A stretch of 64,000 nucleotides of DNA, taken from the NCBI RefSeq assembly GCF_900016785.1, contig NZ_LN890285.1, positions 186,001-250,000 on the forward strand, in the 5' to 3' direction. The stretch is from Buchnera aphidicola (Tuberolachnus salignus) (lineage in GTDB: Bacteria > Pseudomonadota > Gammaproteobacteria > Enterobacterales > Enterobacteriaceae). A program made the translations under genes and the position numbers. Shown here in pieces: positions 18,572 through 27,862 of the stretch. Below the pieces are notes generated by a model. The model was not told where the DNA came from. It worked only from the letters and a program-made list of their open reading frames with translations, and searched no databases. Numbering within the stretch: position 1 is the stretch's first letter; each line of letters starts with the position of its first letter.

Positions 18572-20443
18572 TTATTGAATAGAACTACATGTCAAACATA
18601 AAGCTAAATTTTTTTGTGGCGTAATACACATTTTAAACAATTGAACAATATTGGTTAAAAAAAACGAAATATTTTGAATAAATTTTTGAAATTTAATATT
18701 AAAAATTTGATGAGTAAACGTATAAAATGTATTCAAAAATTTCTCAAAAATTATCTCTAATATATTTTTTTCAGAAGTCGGCCAATCAATTTCATAATCT
18801 TTTAAATTTGCTAATTTTGCTGCTTTCCTTACAGCAGTATCAAAATCTCCAATTTTATCAATTAATCCTATTTTTTTAGCTATTAAACCAGTCCAAATTT
18901 TTCCTTGAGCAATTTTATGTATTTGTAAATAAGTTTTTTTTCGAGCTTTAGAAACTAATTTAATAAAATCTAAATATCCTTTTTCAATACTATATTGAAG
19001 AAAATTTTTTGATTCATGATTTAAATTTTGAAAAATATTTGTAGTATATGGTTTTTTTATTGTTAAACAAGATTGAAATATTCCAAATTTTTCTAAAATT
19101 TTTTCAAAAGTATTAACAACAGAGAAAATACCTATAGATCCAGTTAAAGTCGTTGAATTTGCAATTAAATAATTTCCTGCTGTAGACATCCAATATCCAC
19201 CTGAAGCTGCAATATCTCCCATAGAAATAATCAAAGGTTTTTTATTTTTTTGAAAATTTAATAATTCTTTTCTTAAAATTTCTGAAAAAAAAGCACTTCC
19301 TCCAGGAGTATTAATACGTAAAACAACAGCTTTAATATGTGGATTATTATTTACTTCTCTGATTCTTTGTATAATTTTTGAAATATTCATACAATTTTTG
19401 TTTTGAAAATTATTATCTATCGATCCAGAAGCAAAAATGATTGCTATTTTATTATGTGGTATATCATTTTTTTTATTAAAAATTTGATAATTTTCTAAAG
19501 TAATAAAATTATAATTTTGTGTATTTTTGTTTTTTCCAAAAATTTTTATAAATTTTTTTTTTAAATTTTCTTCAGAATAAACATGATCAATTAAATTATT
19601 TTTTTTTGCTATTTTTGTTAAATTTCCATATTTTTTTAATTGTTTTAAATATTTTAAAGTAGAATTCCATAATGTAAATTGAGAAATTTTTCTATTTCTG
19701 GAAATAGTTAATAAAAATTTTTTCCAAAGAAAATTTAACCAAAAATAATCAATTTTTTTACTTAGTTTTGAAGGTTGATTTCTTTTAAATATTTCAACTG
19801 CTGTTTTATATCGTCCAATTTTAAAAATATGTGTATGAATTTTTAATAATTGTAAAAATTTTTTAAAATAAAATTTTTTTATTGACATTCCTTCAAAAAT
19901 CACAGAACCATGAGGAAAAAGTAATATTTCATTACCAAAACTAGCTAAATAATATTGATTTTGATTATAAAAATGGCTAACAGAAAAAATAGGTTTTCCA
20001 GATTTTTTAAAATTTTTTAATTTTTTTCCTAAATATTCTAATGTAGTTCTATTACTAAAAAAATTTTTATTAAAATTTAAAATAATTCCCGTGATTTTAT
20101 TATCATTTTGAGCTTGTTTAATTTTTTGTGCTATTTCATACACAGAATTAGAAGATGAAGGAAAACAAAAATATCGTTCGAAAAAATTAATTATTTTATT
20201 TTTATTTTTTTTAATGGGTGTATAATTATCTTCTAAATTATTATTTAAATTTATAATTAAAGCTGATGGATTGTTAATTGATGTTGTTATTTCACTTAAA
20301 TTAGAAGGAAAAATAGTATATAAAAACATAATTATAATACTAAAAATTATAATAAATGTAAAATTTATAAACATATGTCGTAATTTATTAATAAAATAAT
20401 ATATAAATTTTAAAATTTGCATTATAAAAGAATAAAATTGCAT
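18572..20443 (-). CDS. sppA: Signal peptide peptidase SppA (protease IV)
   Basis: Inner-membrane serine protease that degrades cleaved signal peptides, working after LepB. The 623 residues match E. coli (618). One N-terminal membrane helix (about 24-45) precedes two tandem S49 domains. The catalytic dyad is K213 (IGRYKTAVE) and S414 (AASGGYW). The C-terminal ALCLTCSS resembles the E. coli ending CLTCANMR. The start at 20443 aligns with the E. coli start. The gene is convergent with lipA. Confidence 0.95.
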   Translation of the reverse strand: MQFYSFIMQILKFIYYFINKLRHMFINFTFIIIFSIIIMFLYTIFPSNLSEITTSINNPSALIINLNNNLEDNYTPIKKNKNKIINFFERYFCFPSSSNSVYEIAQKIKQAQNDNKITGIILNFNKNFFSNRTTLEYLGKKLKNFKKSGKPIFSVSHFYNQNQYYLASFGNEILLFPHGSVIFEGMSIKKFYFKKFLQLLKIHTHIFKIGRYKTAVEIFKRNQPSKLSKKIDYFWLNFLWKKFLLTISRNRKISQFTLWNSTLKYLKQLKKYGNLTKIAKKNNLIDHVYSEENLKKKFIKIFGKNKNTQNYNFITLENYQIFNKKNDIPHNKIAIIFASGSIDNNFQNKNCMNISKIIQRIREVNNNPHIKAVVLRINTPGGSAFFSEILRKELLNFQKNKKPLIISMGDIAASGGYWMSTAGNYLIANSTTLTGSIGIFSVVNTFEKILEKFGIFQSCLTIKKPYTTNIFQNLNHESKNFLQYSIEKGYLDFIKLVSKARKKTYLQIHKIAQGKIWTGLIAKKIGLIDKIGDFDTAVRKAAKLANLKDYEIDWPTSEKNILEIIFEKFLNTFYTFTHQIFNIKFQKFIQNISFFLTNIVQLFKMCITPQKNLALCLTCSSIQ

Positions 20444-20541
20444 GAGGTCTTTATTTTCCTATTAAAATATTATTTTTTAAATTTTTTCTATTTGTTAAAA
20501 ACATAAATATTTATAAAAATATTAAAATAATGAAATATTTT

Positions 20542-20958
20542 TTATAATATTGTCATATTTGGTATAATTCTTTTTTTTCCATTTTGATCGATTGCAACAT
20601 AAATAAAAGTAGCATAAGTTGTACGATAAGATGTTCCGAATAAAAAAGGAGTTAATTTTTTAATCCAAAGTTCTACATCAATTGTTAATGAGGAGTTTCC
20701 AATATTAATACATTTTGCATAACAAGTTATTAAATCTCCACTTGAAATAGGTTTTAAAAAATTCATATTGTTTACTTGTACAGTAGAAACTTTTCCAGAA
20801 GAAATTTCTTTTGCCAATATAGCGCCAGCTAAATCCATTTGAGACATAATCCATCCACCAAAAATATCTCCATTAGCATTTATATGTAAAGGCATTGCTA
20901 TTGTTCGTAATACTAAATTTTTAATTGAAAATATTTTTAAATTTTTGTTAAAATACAT
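20542..20958 (-). CDS. yciA: Acyl-CoA thioesterase YciA
   Basis: Hotdog-fold thioesterase that hydrolyses acyl-CoA; in E. coli it has broad specificity and is linked to membrane lipid homeostasis. The 138 residues contain LRTIAMPLHINANGDIFGGW (about 16-35), with the catalytic Asp in NANGDIFGG, then SQMDLAGAILAKEI. It lies upstream of sppA and downstream of yciC on the same strand. In E. coli yciB lies between yciA and yciC; here only 126 bases with no gene remain. Confidence 0.93.
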   Translation of the reverse strand: MYFNKNLKIFSIKNLVLRTIAMPLHINANGDIFGGWIMSQMDLAGAILAKEISSGKVSTVQVNNMNFLKPISSGDLITCYAKCINIGNSSLTIDVELWIKKLTPFLFGTSYRTTYATFIYVAIDQNGKKRIIPNMTIL

Positions 20959-21084
20959 AAATGATTTCTTATTTTATTAAAATATATATGAAATTTTTTT
21001 AAACATACGATAAATTAAATAATTAATATTATTATTTTTTTTAAATTTTTTATATTAATTATAAAAAAATTTTAATTATAAAAT

Positions 21085-21858
21085 TTATAATTCTGAAGAA
21101 AATTTTTTTTTGTATTTTTCTTGTTTTAAGAAAATATAAAAATAAAAAAAATAAATATATATTATTATAGTTAAATTATTTAAAATTACTTGTAAAAGAA
21201 AAAAAGTTACAAAAGTAGAAAAAAAATGAAAAATTGCAAAAAAAATGATTAAAGATAATTTGCATAATAACCATACAAAAATAGGAAAAAAAATTTTTGT
21301 AATATTTTTCCATGAAATTTTGAAACTTTTTTTAATAGCGTTGAAAACTCCTGATTGATCGATTAAAAATATGATTGGAGAAATAAATAATAGTATACAT
21401 AATATAACTCCAGTTAATGTAAAAAAAATAAATCCTACTTCTACAATACTCGCAGTTATAAAAAATAGTGAAAATAGTTTTGGCATAAAAAATAGAGATT
21501 TTTTTAAAATTTTTGGAACATTATAAATTTTATTTAAATTTGGATTTTGTAAAATAGACATAATAGAAGAACATAAAATTGTATTGCCTAAAATTAAAGT
21601 AGAAATTTTAATAAAAGATAAATTAAATAAAATTTTTTGTTGATTTATAGTTAAATGTGAAGTTGTTTTAAATACAGTGAAAGTATCAAAAAAATTTGTC
21701 CCATAAATATGTGATAAATCATATGCAGTAGGTTCTAATAAATAATGTGTAGCAATCGTAAATAAAGCGCACAATGTTGAAATAATAAATAAATTTAAAA
21801 AATTGCAATTTAAAAAATGAATAGTTTCATGTACAATTTTTTTTTTAAAAAAACACAT
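21085..21858 (-). CDS. yciC: YciC-family inner membrane protein (UPF0259)
   Basis: Membrane protein of 257 residues (E. coli YciC 247) with about six hydrophobic segments. It aligns through the N-terminus (NLFIISTLCALFTIATH), the middle (GNTILCSSIMSI) and the segment ISPIIFLIDQSGVFNAIKKS, matching [20 protein letters not shown] in E. coli. Its function is unknown, although it is often kept in reduced genomes. It is divergent from rluB across a 259-base gap that, in other Buchnera, holds the trp operon. Confidence 0.85.
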   Translation of the reverse strand: MCFFKKKIVHETIHFLNCNFLNLFIISTLCALFTIATHYLLEPTAYDLSHIYGTNFFDTFTVFKTTSHLTINQQKILFNLSFIKISTLILGNTILCSSIMSILQNPNLNKIYNVPKILKKSLFFMPKLFSLFFITASIVEVGFIFFTLTGVILCILLFISPIIFLIDQSGVFNAIKKSFKISWKNITKIFFPIFVWLLCKLSLIIFFAIFHFFSTFVTFFLLQVILNNLTIIIYIYFFYFYIFLKQEKYKKKFSSEL

Positions 21859-22117
21859 ATTATTTTCCTTTATACAAAATTCTAAAAATAATTTTTAATT
21901 TTTAAAATTAAAAACTTTTCATAATTTAAAATAAAATATTATTATTAAAATGTTTATTATAATAATTTTTATTAAAAAAATGTAATTTATTAAAAATTAA
22001 TATTAATTTAACATGAAAAATTTTTCTCTGTTTATTTATTTTCTTATAAAAAAAATATATAATTTAGAATAAAAAATTATTTTTTTTTTAAAAAAAAACT
22101 TTAAAGGTTTTATTATT
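21859..22117. other. yciC–rluB gap, expected site of the trp operon
   Basis: A 259-base A/T-rich gap between divergent genes with no coding remnant that I can recognise. It contains the AAAGG ribosome site for rluB at its right end. In E. coli, and to my recollection in pea-aphid Buchnera, trp genes lie between these two neighbours. Confidence 0.6.
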
Positions 22118-22873
22118 TTGAATAATACAAAAATCCAAAAAATTCTTTCTATTTTAGGATGTGGGTCACGACGATATATTGAATCTCAAATTCATTTAGG
22201 ATTTATATATATTAATAATATACAAGTTGAAATTGGTGCAAGATATAATATTTCCGATATTCAAAAAATTGTTATTAAAGGAAAAAATATATTATTTAAA
22301 AATCAGAATAGAATATTTTCAAAAAATATAAAAATTTTAAAATATCATAAACCAATTGGAGAAATTTGTACATTTAAAGATCCATATAAACGTTTTATTG
22401 TTTTTCGAAATTTGCCTTTTAAACAATTTGAACGATGGATTATGATTGGACGTTTAGATATTAATACTTCAGGATTATTATTATTTACAAATTTTGGAGA
22501 AATTGCATATCGGCTAATGCATCCTAAATATGCAATAGAACGTGAATATTTAGTTTGCGTTAAAGGAAAAATTTTACAAAAAAAAATTGATATTTTAAAA
22601 AAAGGTATTTTTTTAAAGAATGTTTTTTGTTTTTTTAAAACTGTTATAGATTTAGGACAATCAAAGAATAAAAGATGGTTTAAAATAATTTTGTTGAAAG
22701 GACATAATCATGAAATTAGACGTTTATGGAATTATGTTCATATAAAAGTTTGTATTTTAAAAAGAATTCGTTATGGAAATATAACATTATCTTCTGATTT
22801 GTCACAAAAAAATTTTAAATTTTGTAAAAAAACTGAAATAAAAAAATTATGTAATTTAATACATTTTTTTTAA
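22118..22873 (+). CDS. rluB: 23S rRNA pseudouridine synthase RluB
   Basis: Makes pseudouridine 2605 in 23S rRNA. The start is TTG at 22118, supported by AAAGG at 22103-22107 and by alignment of the first residues to the E. coli S4-like domain (KIQKILSILGCGSRRYIES). The catalytic aspartate is in GRLDINTSGLLLF (about residues 110-122), and GHNHEIRRLW is the second family motif. It is 251 residues, lacking the long basic C-terminal tail of E. coli RluB (291). RluE/RluF are less likely given the neighbours and N-terminus. Confidence 0.9.
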   Translation: MNNTKIQKILSILGCGSRRYIESQIHLGFIYINNIQVEIGARYNISDIQKIVIKGKNILFKNQNRIFSKNIKILKYHKPIGEICTFKDPYKRFIVFRNLPFKQFERWIMIGRLDINTSGLLLFTNFGEIAYRLMHPKYAIEREYLVCVKGKILQKKIDILKKGIFLKNVFCFFKTVIDLGQSKNKRWFKIILLKGHNHEIRRLWNYVHIKVCILKRIRYGNITLSSDLSQKNFKFCKKTEIKKLCNLIHFF

Positions 22874-22885
22874 AAAAAAATCTTA

Positions 22886-22928
22886 AAAAAGGCATATTGT
22901 ACAAAAAAGGTAAAATATGCTTTTATTT
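22886..22928. terminator. Terminator between rluB and suhB
   Basis: GCATATT (22892-22898) pairs with AATATGC (22914-22920), extended by an A/T helix with one bulged G and followed by a T-rich tract. It lies between convergent genes and could act in both directions. Confidence 0.6.
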
Positions 22929-22932
22929 TTTA

Positions 22933-23724
22933 TTATTTTTTTTCTTTTGATTCTAAAAAGTTTTTTTGTAACATAAAACGTAAAAGTTTTTCATTACTAG
23001 AAAATATATTATTTTTAATATTATAATTCGGATTTCCAAAAAAATCACTAATTAATGCTCCTGATTCTTGAATTTGTAATTCACCAACTAAAAAATTATT
23101 TTTTTTTAAATTAATTCCAATAAAAAAATCAATTTTTCCAGATGACAAATATGCCAAATCTAAAATTAAACTTCCTGAACATCTAATATTCATATTTTCT
23201 TGTAATAATGGAGATAAAAAAAATAAATATTTTTTTATTTTTAAAAATTTTAAAACATATATTGTAATTATACTATTATATATCAAAGATTGCGTACTAC
23301 ATCTCATACGATATCCGTTTAGTTGAGCTCCTTTACCCTTAATAGCTGTAAATAAATCATTTTTAATGGGATCATAAATAACCGATATTAATTTAATATT
23401 ATTTTTAATAATTAAAATAGATACACAAAAATGAGGAATTTTATGTAAAAAATTTGTTTTCCCATCTAATGGATAGATAATCCATTTCATTTTTTGATCT
23501 GTTTTTAAAGAATGATATATTTTTTCTTGAATAATAGTATCTGTTGGATAAAATTTTAAGATAATTTCAGAAATAATATTAAAAGTAATATTTTGAATAT
23601 TTTTAAGATATTTAATGTTTTTTTTAGAATTTTGATCGAATATATATTTTTTATCATAATTTTGTGCTAAAAAATTACCACCTTTACGAATTGCTCGAAT
23701 AGCTATATTTAATCTCGGATACAT
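22933..23724 (-). CDS. suhB: SuhB: inositol-phosphatase family protein, metal ligands altered
   Basis: Orthologue of E. coli SuhB (263 versus 267 residues), which is an inositol monophosphatase and also a Nus factor in rRNA antitermination and ribosome biogenesis. The family motif WVIDPLDGTTNF reads WIIYPLDGKTNF here, so D84 is Tyr (codon TAT) and T89 is Lys; D87 and E67 remain. The later WDFAAGE motif is NNFLVGE, so the third aspartate is Asn210. These changes should disable phosphatase chemistry. Retention of a full-length frame suggests the RNA-related role is what is kept. It is divergent from rlmN. Confidence 0.9.
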   Translation of the reverse strand: MYPRLNIAIRAIRKGGNFLAQNYDKKYIFDQNSKKNIKYLKNIQNITFNIISEIILKFYPTDTIIQEKIYHSLKTDQKMKWIIYPLDGKTNFLHKIPHFCVSILIIKNNIKLISVIYDPIKNDLFTAIKGKGAQLNGYRMRCSTQSLIYNSIITIYVLKFLKIKKYLFFLSPLLQENMNIRCSGSLILDLAYLSSGKIDFFIGINLKKNNFLVGELQIQESGALISDFFGNPNYNIKNNIFSSNEKLLRFMLQKNFLESKEKK

Positions 23725-23922
23725 ATATACACTCTTTTTATAATAAATTTATATTTTATATTATCTTTAAAAAATAATATATATAATATTAAAATATTAT
23801 TTTGTTGTTATTAATAAATAAATAAAAAAATATAAATTTATTAAAATTTATTACATTTTAACAGGAATTAAAAATTTTTATAATATTTTAAAATTTTATT
23901 TAATATTTTTCTAGAGGTTTTA

Positions 23923-25023
23923 ATGGATAAAAAAAGTTTATTCAAATTACAAAAAAATAAAAAAATTAATTTGTTAAGTTTAAATTTTAAAAAAATGCAA
24001 AATTTTTGTTTATTTTTAGGAGAAAAAAAATTTAGAGCTCAGCAAATCATGCATTGGATTTATAAAAAATTTTGTAAAAATTTTGATGATATGATTAATT
24101 TAAATTTTTCCTGTAAAGAAAAATTAAAAAAATATGCTGTAATTAAATCTCCAATTATAAAATTTCAAGAATTGTCAAAAGATGGCACAATAAAATTAGG
24201 ATTCTTATTTAATAAAAAAATTGTAGAAACATTATATATACCTGATAAAAAAAGAGTAACTTTATGTATTTCGTCACAAATTGGATGTCCTTTAAAATGT
24301 ACTTTTTGTGCAACAGGTACATTAGGATTTACAAGAAATTTATTTGTAGAAGAAATTATAGTACAAGTTTGGTATATAATGAAAAAAAATTATTTTGAAA
24401 AAGAATTTTTTAAAAAAAAAATTACAAATATAGTATTCATGGGAATGGGAGAACCTTTATTAAATTTTAAAAATATTAAAACAGTATTAAAGATTTTAAC
24501 ACATAAATATGGTGGAAATTTTTCAAAACATAAAATTACTTTGTCTACTTCGGGAATTATTCCTGCATTAAAAAATATGATAAAAAAAATTGATATTTCA
24601 TTAGCTATTTCTTTACATGCTCCAAATGATAAAATACGTAATTTTTTAATGCCGATTAATAAAAAATATAATATTCGAAATTTATTAAATGTCATAAAAA
24701 AATATTTAGAATATTCAAAAGCTAATCGAAATCGAGTAACAATAGAATATGTTATGTTAAAAGATATCAATGATCAAAAAGAACATGCATTAGAATTATC
24801 AAAATTATTACATAATATTTCATGTAAAATTAATTTAATTCCTTGGAATATTTTTCCTTTTTCAAGTTATGCTTCTAGTCCTATGGAAAATATTATTAAT
24901 TTTTCGAAAATTTTAATTAAAAAAGGATTTATTACTACGATTCGAAAAAATCGAGGATCTGATATTAATGCCTCTTGCGGACAACTTGTAGGAAAAAATA
25001 ATTTAAAAAATATTTTAAATTAA
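23923..25023 (+). CDS. rlmN: Dual-specificity rRNA/tRNA C2-adenosine methyltransferase RlmN
   Basis: Radical-SAM enzyme that methylates A2503 of 23S rRNA and A37 of some tRNAs. The 366 residues (E. coli 384) carry the cluster motif CPLKCTFCATG (around residue 123-133), GMGEPLLN, and the resolving cysteine in SCGQL near the C-terminus. A GAGG lies upstream of the ATG (about 23910). HisS follows after 86 bases; ispG, which separates them in E. coli, is not here. Confidence 0.96.
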   Translation: MDKKSLFKLQKNKKINLLSLNFKKMQNFCLFLGEKKFRAQQIMHWIYKKFCKNFDDMINLNFSCKEKLKKYAVIKSPIIKFQELSKDGTIKLGFLFNKKIVETLYIPDKKRVTLCISSQIGCPLKCTFCATGTLGFTRNLFVEEIIVQVWYIMKKNYFEKEFFKKKITNIVFMGMGEPLLNFKNIKTVLKILTHKYGGNFSKHKITLSTSGIIPALKNMIKKIDISLAISLHAPNDKIRNFLMPINKKYNIRNLLNVIKKYLEYSKANRNRVTIEYVMLKDINDQKEHALELSKLLHNISCKINLIPWNIFPFSSYASSPMENIINFSKILIKKGFITTIRKNRGSDINASCGQLVGKNNLKNILN

Positions 25024-25109
25024 TTGTTATTGATCAACATTAGATTCTTTTTTTTTAAAAAAAAAAATTTTAAATTTAAAAAAATATTTTTAATATAATA
25101 GGAATTTTT

Positions 25110-26387
25110 ATGAACTACCAATATCAATCTATTCGCGGAATGCATGATTATATGCCTGAAGAAACAGAATATTTAAATTTTTTAGAAGAAAAAATTAAAA
25201 AAATTTTAAAATCATATTTTTTTTCTGAAATTCGCTTTCCAATATTAGAAAAAACTGATATTTTTAATAAAATTATTGGAAATTATACAGATATAATTCA
25301 AAAAGAAATGTATAGTTTTTTAGATAAAAAAAAAAACAGCATTTCTTTGCGTCCTGAAGGAACTACTAGTTGTATTCGGGCTTGTATACAAAATAATATT
25401 TTTCAAATAAATAAAATACAAAAATTATGGTATTTAGGTCCCATGTTTCGTTATGAAAGACCTCAAAAAGGTCGTTTTCGTCAATTTTCTCAATTTGGAA
25501 TAGAAAATTTTGGTTCTTTTAATATTATTACTGATTTTGAATTGTTAAAATTAACTATTTATATTTGGAAATCATTAAACATTTTACATTTATTAAAATT
25601 AGAGATTAACTCAATAGGGACTGTTAATTCTAGAAAAAAATATTGTTTGGATTTAAAAACATATTTACAACGTTATGAATCTCAATTTAATCCTATTACG
25701 AAGAAATTGTTATATGAAAACCCAATAAGACTTTTAGACAATAAATGCTTAAAAATACAAAATTTAATTTCTAAAGGCCCTTGTTTAATAGATTATTTAA
25801 ATAAAAAATCTCGAGATCGATTTAAAAATTTATGTTTTTTTTTAAAACATAATAAAATTTCATATAAAATAAATTATCAATTAGTCCGAGGACTAGATTA
25901 TTATAATGATACTGTATTTGAATGGAAAACTAATTTATTAGGTTCTCAAAATACTGTTTGTGCTGGGGGACGTTATGATACACTTGTTGAAAATTTAGGA
26001 GGTCCTAAAATTCCAGCTATAGGTTGTGCTATTGGAATGGAAAGATTATTATTATTATATAAATTAGACAATTTGAAAAAATTTTTTTTATTTTCTAAAA
26101 TTCGTATTAATATATTATGTAAAAATGAATTGTATAATTTTTTTGTATTAAAAATAGCTGAAAAATTACGTCATCAATGGCCTAATTTATATATTAAAAC
26201 TAATTTTATTAATTATAATTTTTCTCAAGATATTAAAAATTCTTTATTAAATCATACAAAATTTTTGTTGATTTTAAAAGAAAATGAATTATTTAAAAAT
26301 AAAATTGTTTTTAATAATTTATTTACTCAAACAAAATCTATTATTAATTTTAATCGTATTTTTAAAAAACCATGTATATTTATATAA
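25110..26387 (+). CDS. hisS: Histidyl-tRNA synthetase
   Basis: Class II synthetase that charges tRNA-His. The 425 residues match E. coli (424). Motif 2 is YLGPMFRYERPQKGRFRQF (about 107-125), the histidine A motif is LVRGLDYYNDTVFE, and motif 3 is AIGCAIGMERLLLL. The C-terminal anticodon-binding domain is present but strongly diverged and lysine/asparagine-rich. An AGGA ribosome site is at 25100-25103. Confidence 0.97.
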   Translation: MNYQYQSIRGMHDYMPEETEYLNFLEEKIKKILKSYFFSEIRFPILEKTDIFNKIIGNYTDIIQKEMYSFLDKKKNSISLRPEGTTSCIRACIQNNIFQINKIQKLWYLGPMFRYERPQKGRFRQFSQFGIENFGSFNIITDFELLKLTIYIWKSLNILHLLKLEINSIGTVNSRKKYCLDLKTYLQRYESQFNPITKKLLYENPIRLLDNKCLKIQNLISKGPCLIDYLNKKSRDRFKNLCFFLKHNKISYKINYQLVRGLDYYNDTVFEWKTNLLGSQNTVCAGGRYDTLVENLGGPKIPAIGCAIGMERLLLLYKLDNLKKFFLFSKIRINILCKNELYNFFVLKIAEKLRHQWPNLYIKTNFINYNFSQDIKNSLLNHTKFLLILKENELFKNKIVFNNLFTQTKSIINFNRIFKKPCIFI

Positions 26388-26396
26388 ATATTTTTT

Positions 26397-26431
26397 AAAA
26401 AAAATAATATTCTTTTATTATTATTTTTTTT
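26397..26431 (+). terminator. Possible hisS terminator
   Basis: Thirteen A/T base pairs (26397-26409 with 26419-26431) around a 9-base loop, followed by more T. The absence of G/C pairs makes it uncertain. Confidence 0.35.
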
Positions 26432-26465
26432 AATATTTTTTTTAAAAAAATTTTAGAGAGTTTTT

Positions 26466-27713
26466 ATGAAACATATAAAGAATTTATGTTTTGATCAAAA
26501 AATAAATGATTTAATTTTAAAAGAACAAAAAAGACAAGAAAATACTATTAATTTAATTGCATCAGAAAATTATGCTAGCATGCAAGTTATGTATGCACAA
26601 GGTTCTTGTTTAACAAATAAATACGCTGAAGGATATTCTAAAAAGAGATTTTATAATGGATGTCGCATTATTGATAAAATAGAACTTTTAGCTATAAAAA
26701 GAGCAAAAAAATTATTTCAAGTAGAGTATGCAAATGTACAACCTCATTCTGGTTCTCAAGCTAATGCAGCTATTTTTTTAGCTCTTTTAAAACCAGGTGA
26801 TATTATTTTAGGAATGGAATTAACTCATGGAGGACATTTAACACATGGTTCAAAAGTAAATTTTTCTGGGAAAATTTATCGTTCTATTTCATACGGTACT
26901 GATATAAATGGAGAAATTGATTATTTGAATTTAAAAAAATTAGCTCAATTATATAAACCAAAAATTATTATTGGAGGTTTTTCTTCATATTCACGAACAT
27001 GCAATTGGAAAAAAATGAGAAAAATAGCAGATTCTATAAATGCTTATTTTATTGTAGATATTTCACATGTTGCAGGTTTAATATTAGCAGGAGAATATCC
27101 CAATCCTTTAAAATATGCTCATATAGTTAGTACAACAACTCATAAAACTTTAGGTGGTCCTCGTGGTGGTCTTATTTTAGTAAAAAAAGGATCATTTGAA
27201 TTATATAAAAAATTAGATTCTGCCGTTTTTCCTGGTATACAAGGAGGTCCATTAATGCATGTTATTGCAGCTAAAGCAATTGCATTTAAAGAAGCAATGA
27301 CTAAAAATTTTTTAAAAATTCAAAAAAAAATTATACAAAATGCTGCGAATATGATCAAAATTTTTAAAAAAAATAATTTTTTAATAATTTTTCAAAAAAC
27401 AGAGAATCATTTATTTCTTTTAAATTTAAAAAATCAAAATATTACTGGACAACAAGCTAGTAATCTTTTAGAAGATTCAAATATTATAGTTAATAAAAAT
27501 ACAATACCTAATGATATTCATAATCCCTTTGTTACATCAGGAATACGTATAGGTACTGCTTCTATTTCAAAAAGAAATTTTTCAAAAGCTGATGTAGCGA
27601 AAATTTCTCAATGGATTTGTGATATTTTAAATAATTCTCAAAATATTTCTTTACATAAAAAAATTCAAAAAAAAGTTATTTTTTTATGTAAAAAATATCC
27701 TCTTTATAAATAA
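26466..27713 (+). CDS. glyA: Serine hydroxymethyltransferase
   Basis: Pyridoxal-phosphate enzyme that converts serine to glycine and charges tetrahydrofolate with a one-carbon unit. The 415 residues match E. coli (417). The cofactor lysine is K227 in STTTHKTLGGPRGG. NLIASENYAS is at 29-38 and the FVTSGIRIGTASISKR segment near the C-terminus is intact. GAGAG precedes the ATG. Serine would come from the pathway containing serC in this window. Confidence 0.98.
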   Translation: MKHIKNLCFDQKINDLILKEQKRQENTINLIASENYASMQVMYAQGSCLTNKYAEGYSKKRFYNGCRIIDKIELLAIKRAKKLFQVEYANVQPHSGSQANAAIFLALLKPGDIILGMELTHGGHLTHGSKVNFSGKIYRSISYGTDINGEIDYLNLKKLAQLYKPKIIIGGFSSYSRTCNWKKMRKIADSINAYFIVDISHVAGLILAGEYPNPLKYAHIVSTTTHKTLGGPRGGLILVKKGSFELYKKLDSAVFPGIQGGPLMHVIAAKAIAFKEAMTKNFLKIQKKIIQNAANMIKIFKKNNFLIIFQKTENHLFLLNLKNQNITGQQASNLLEDSNIIVNKNTIPNDIHNPFVTSGIRIGTASISKRNFSKADVAKISQWICDILNNSQNISLHKKIQKKVIFLCKKYPLYK

Positions 27714-27752
27714 ATTTTTTAATATATATTACATTTTTTTAAATATTTTTTC

Positions 27753-27807
27753 CAATGTATTGTCAAATTTTTAAAATTTTTTTATCATCGACAATGACAA
27801 TACATTG
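27753..27807. terminator. Bidirectional terminator between glyA and pgl
   Basis: CAATGTATTGTCA (27753-27765) and TGACAATACATTG (27795-27807) form 13 perfect base pairs including G/C pairs, with a 29-base loop that can form smaller A/T pairs. It lies between convergent genes. Confidence 0.65.
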
Positions 27808-27862
27808 ATTTATTTCAAAAAAAATTTTAAAAAATATAAAAATTTTTTTAAATGTACTATAT

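Noticed and set aside
22933-23724. suhB as a pseudogene
   Set aside because: Despite lost catalytic residues the frame is full length with conserved flanking motifs and no stops, so it is treated as a functional protein with changed role.
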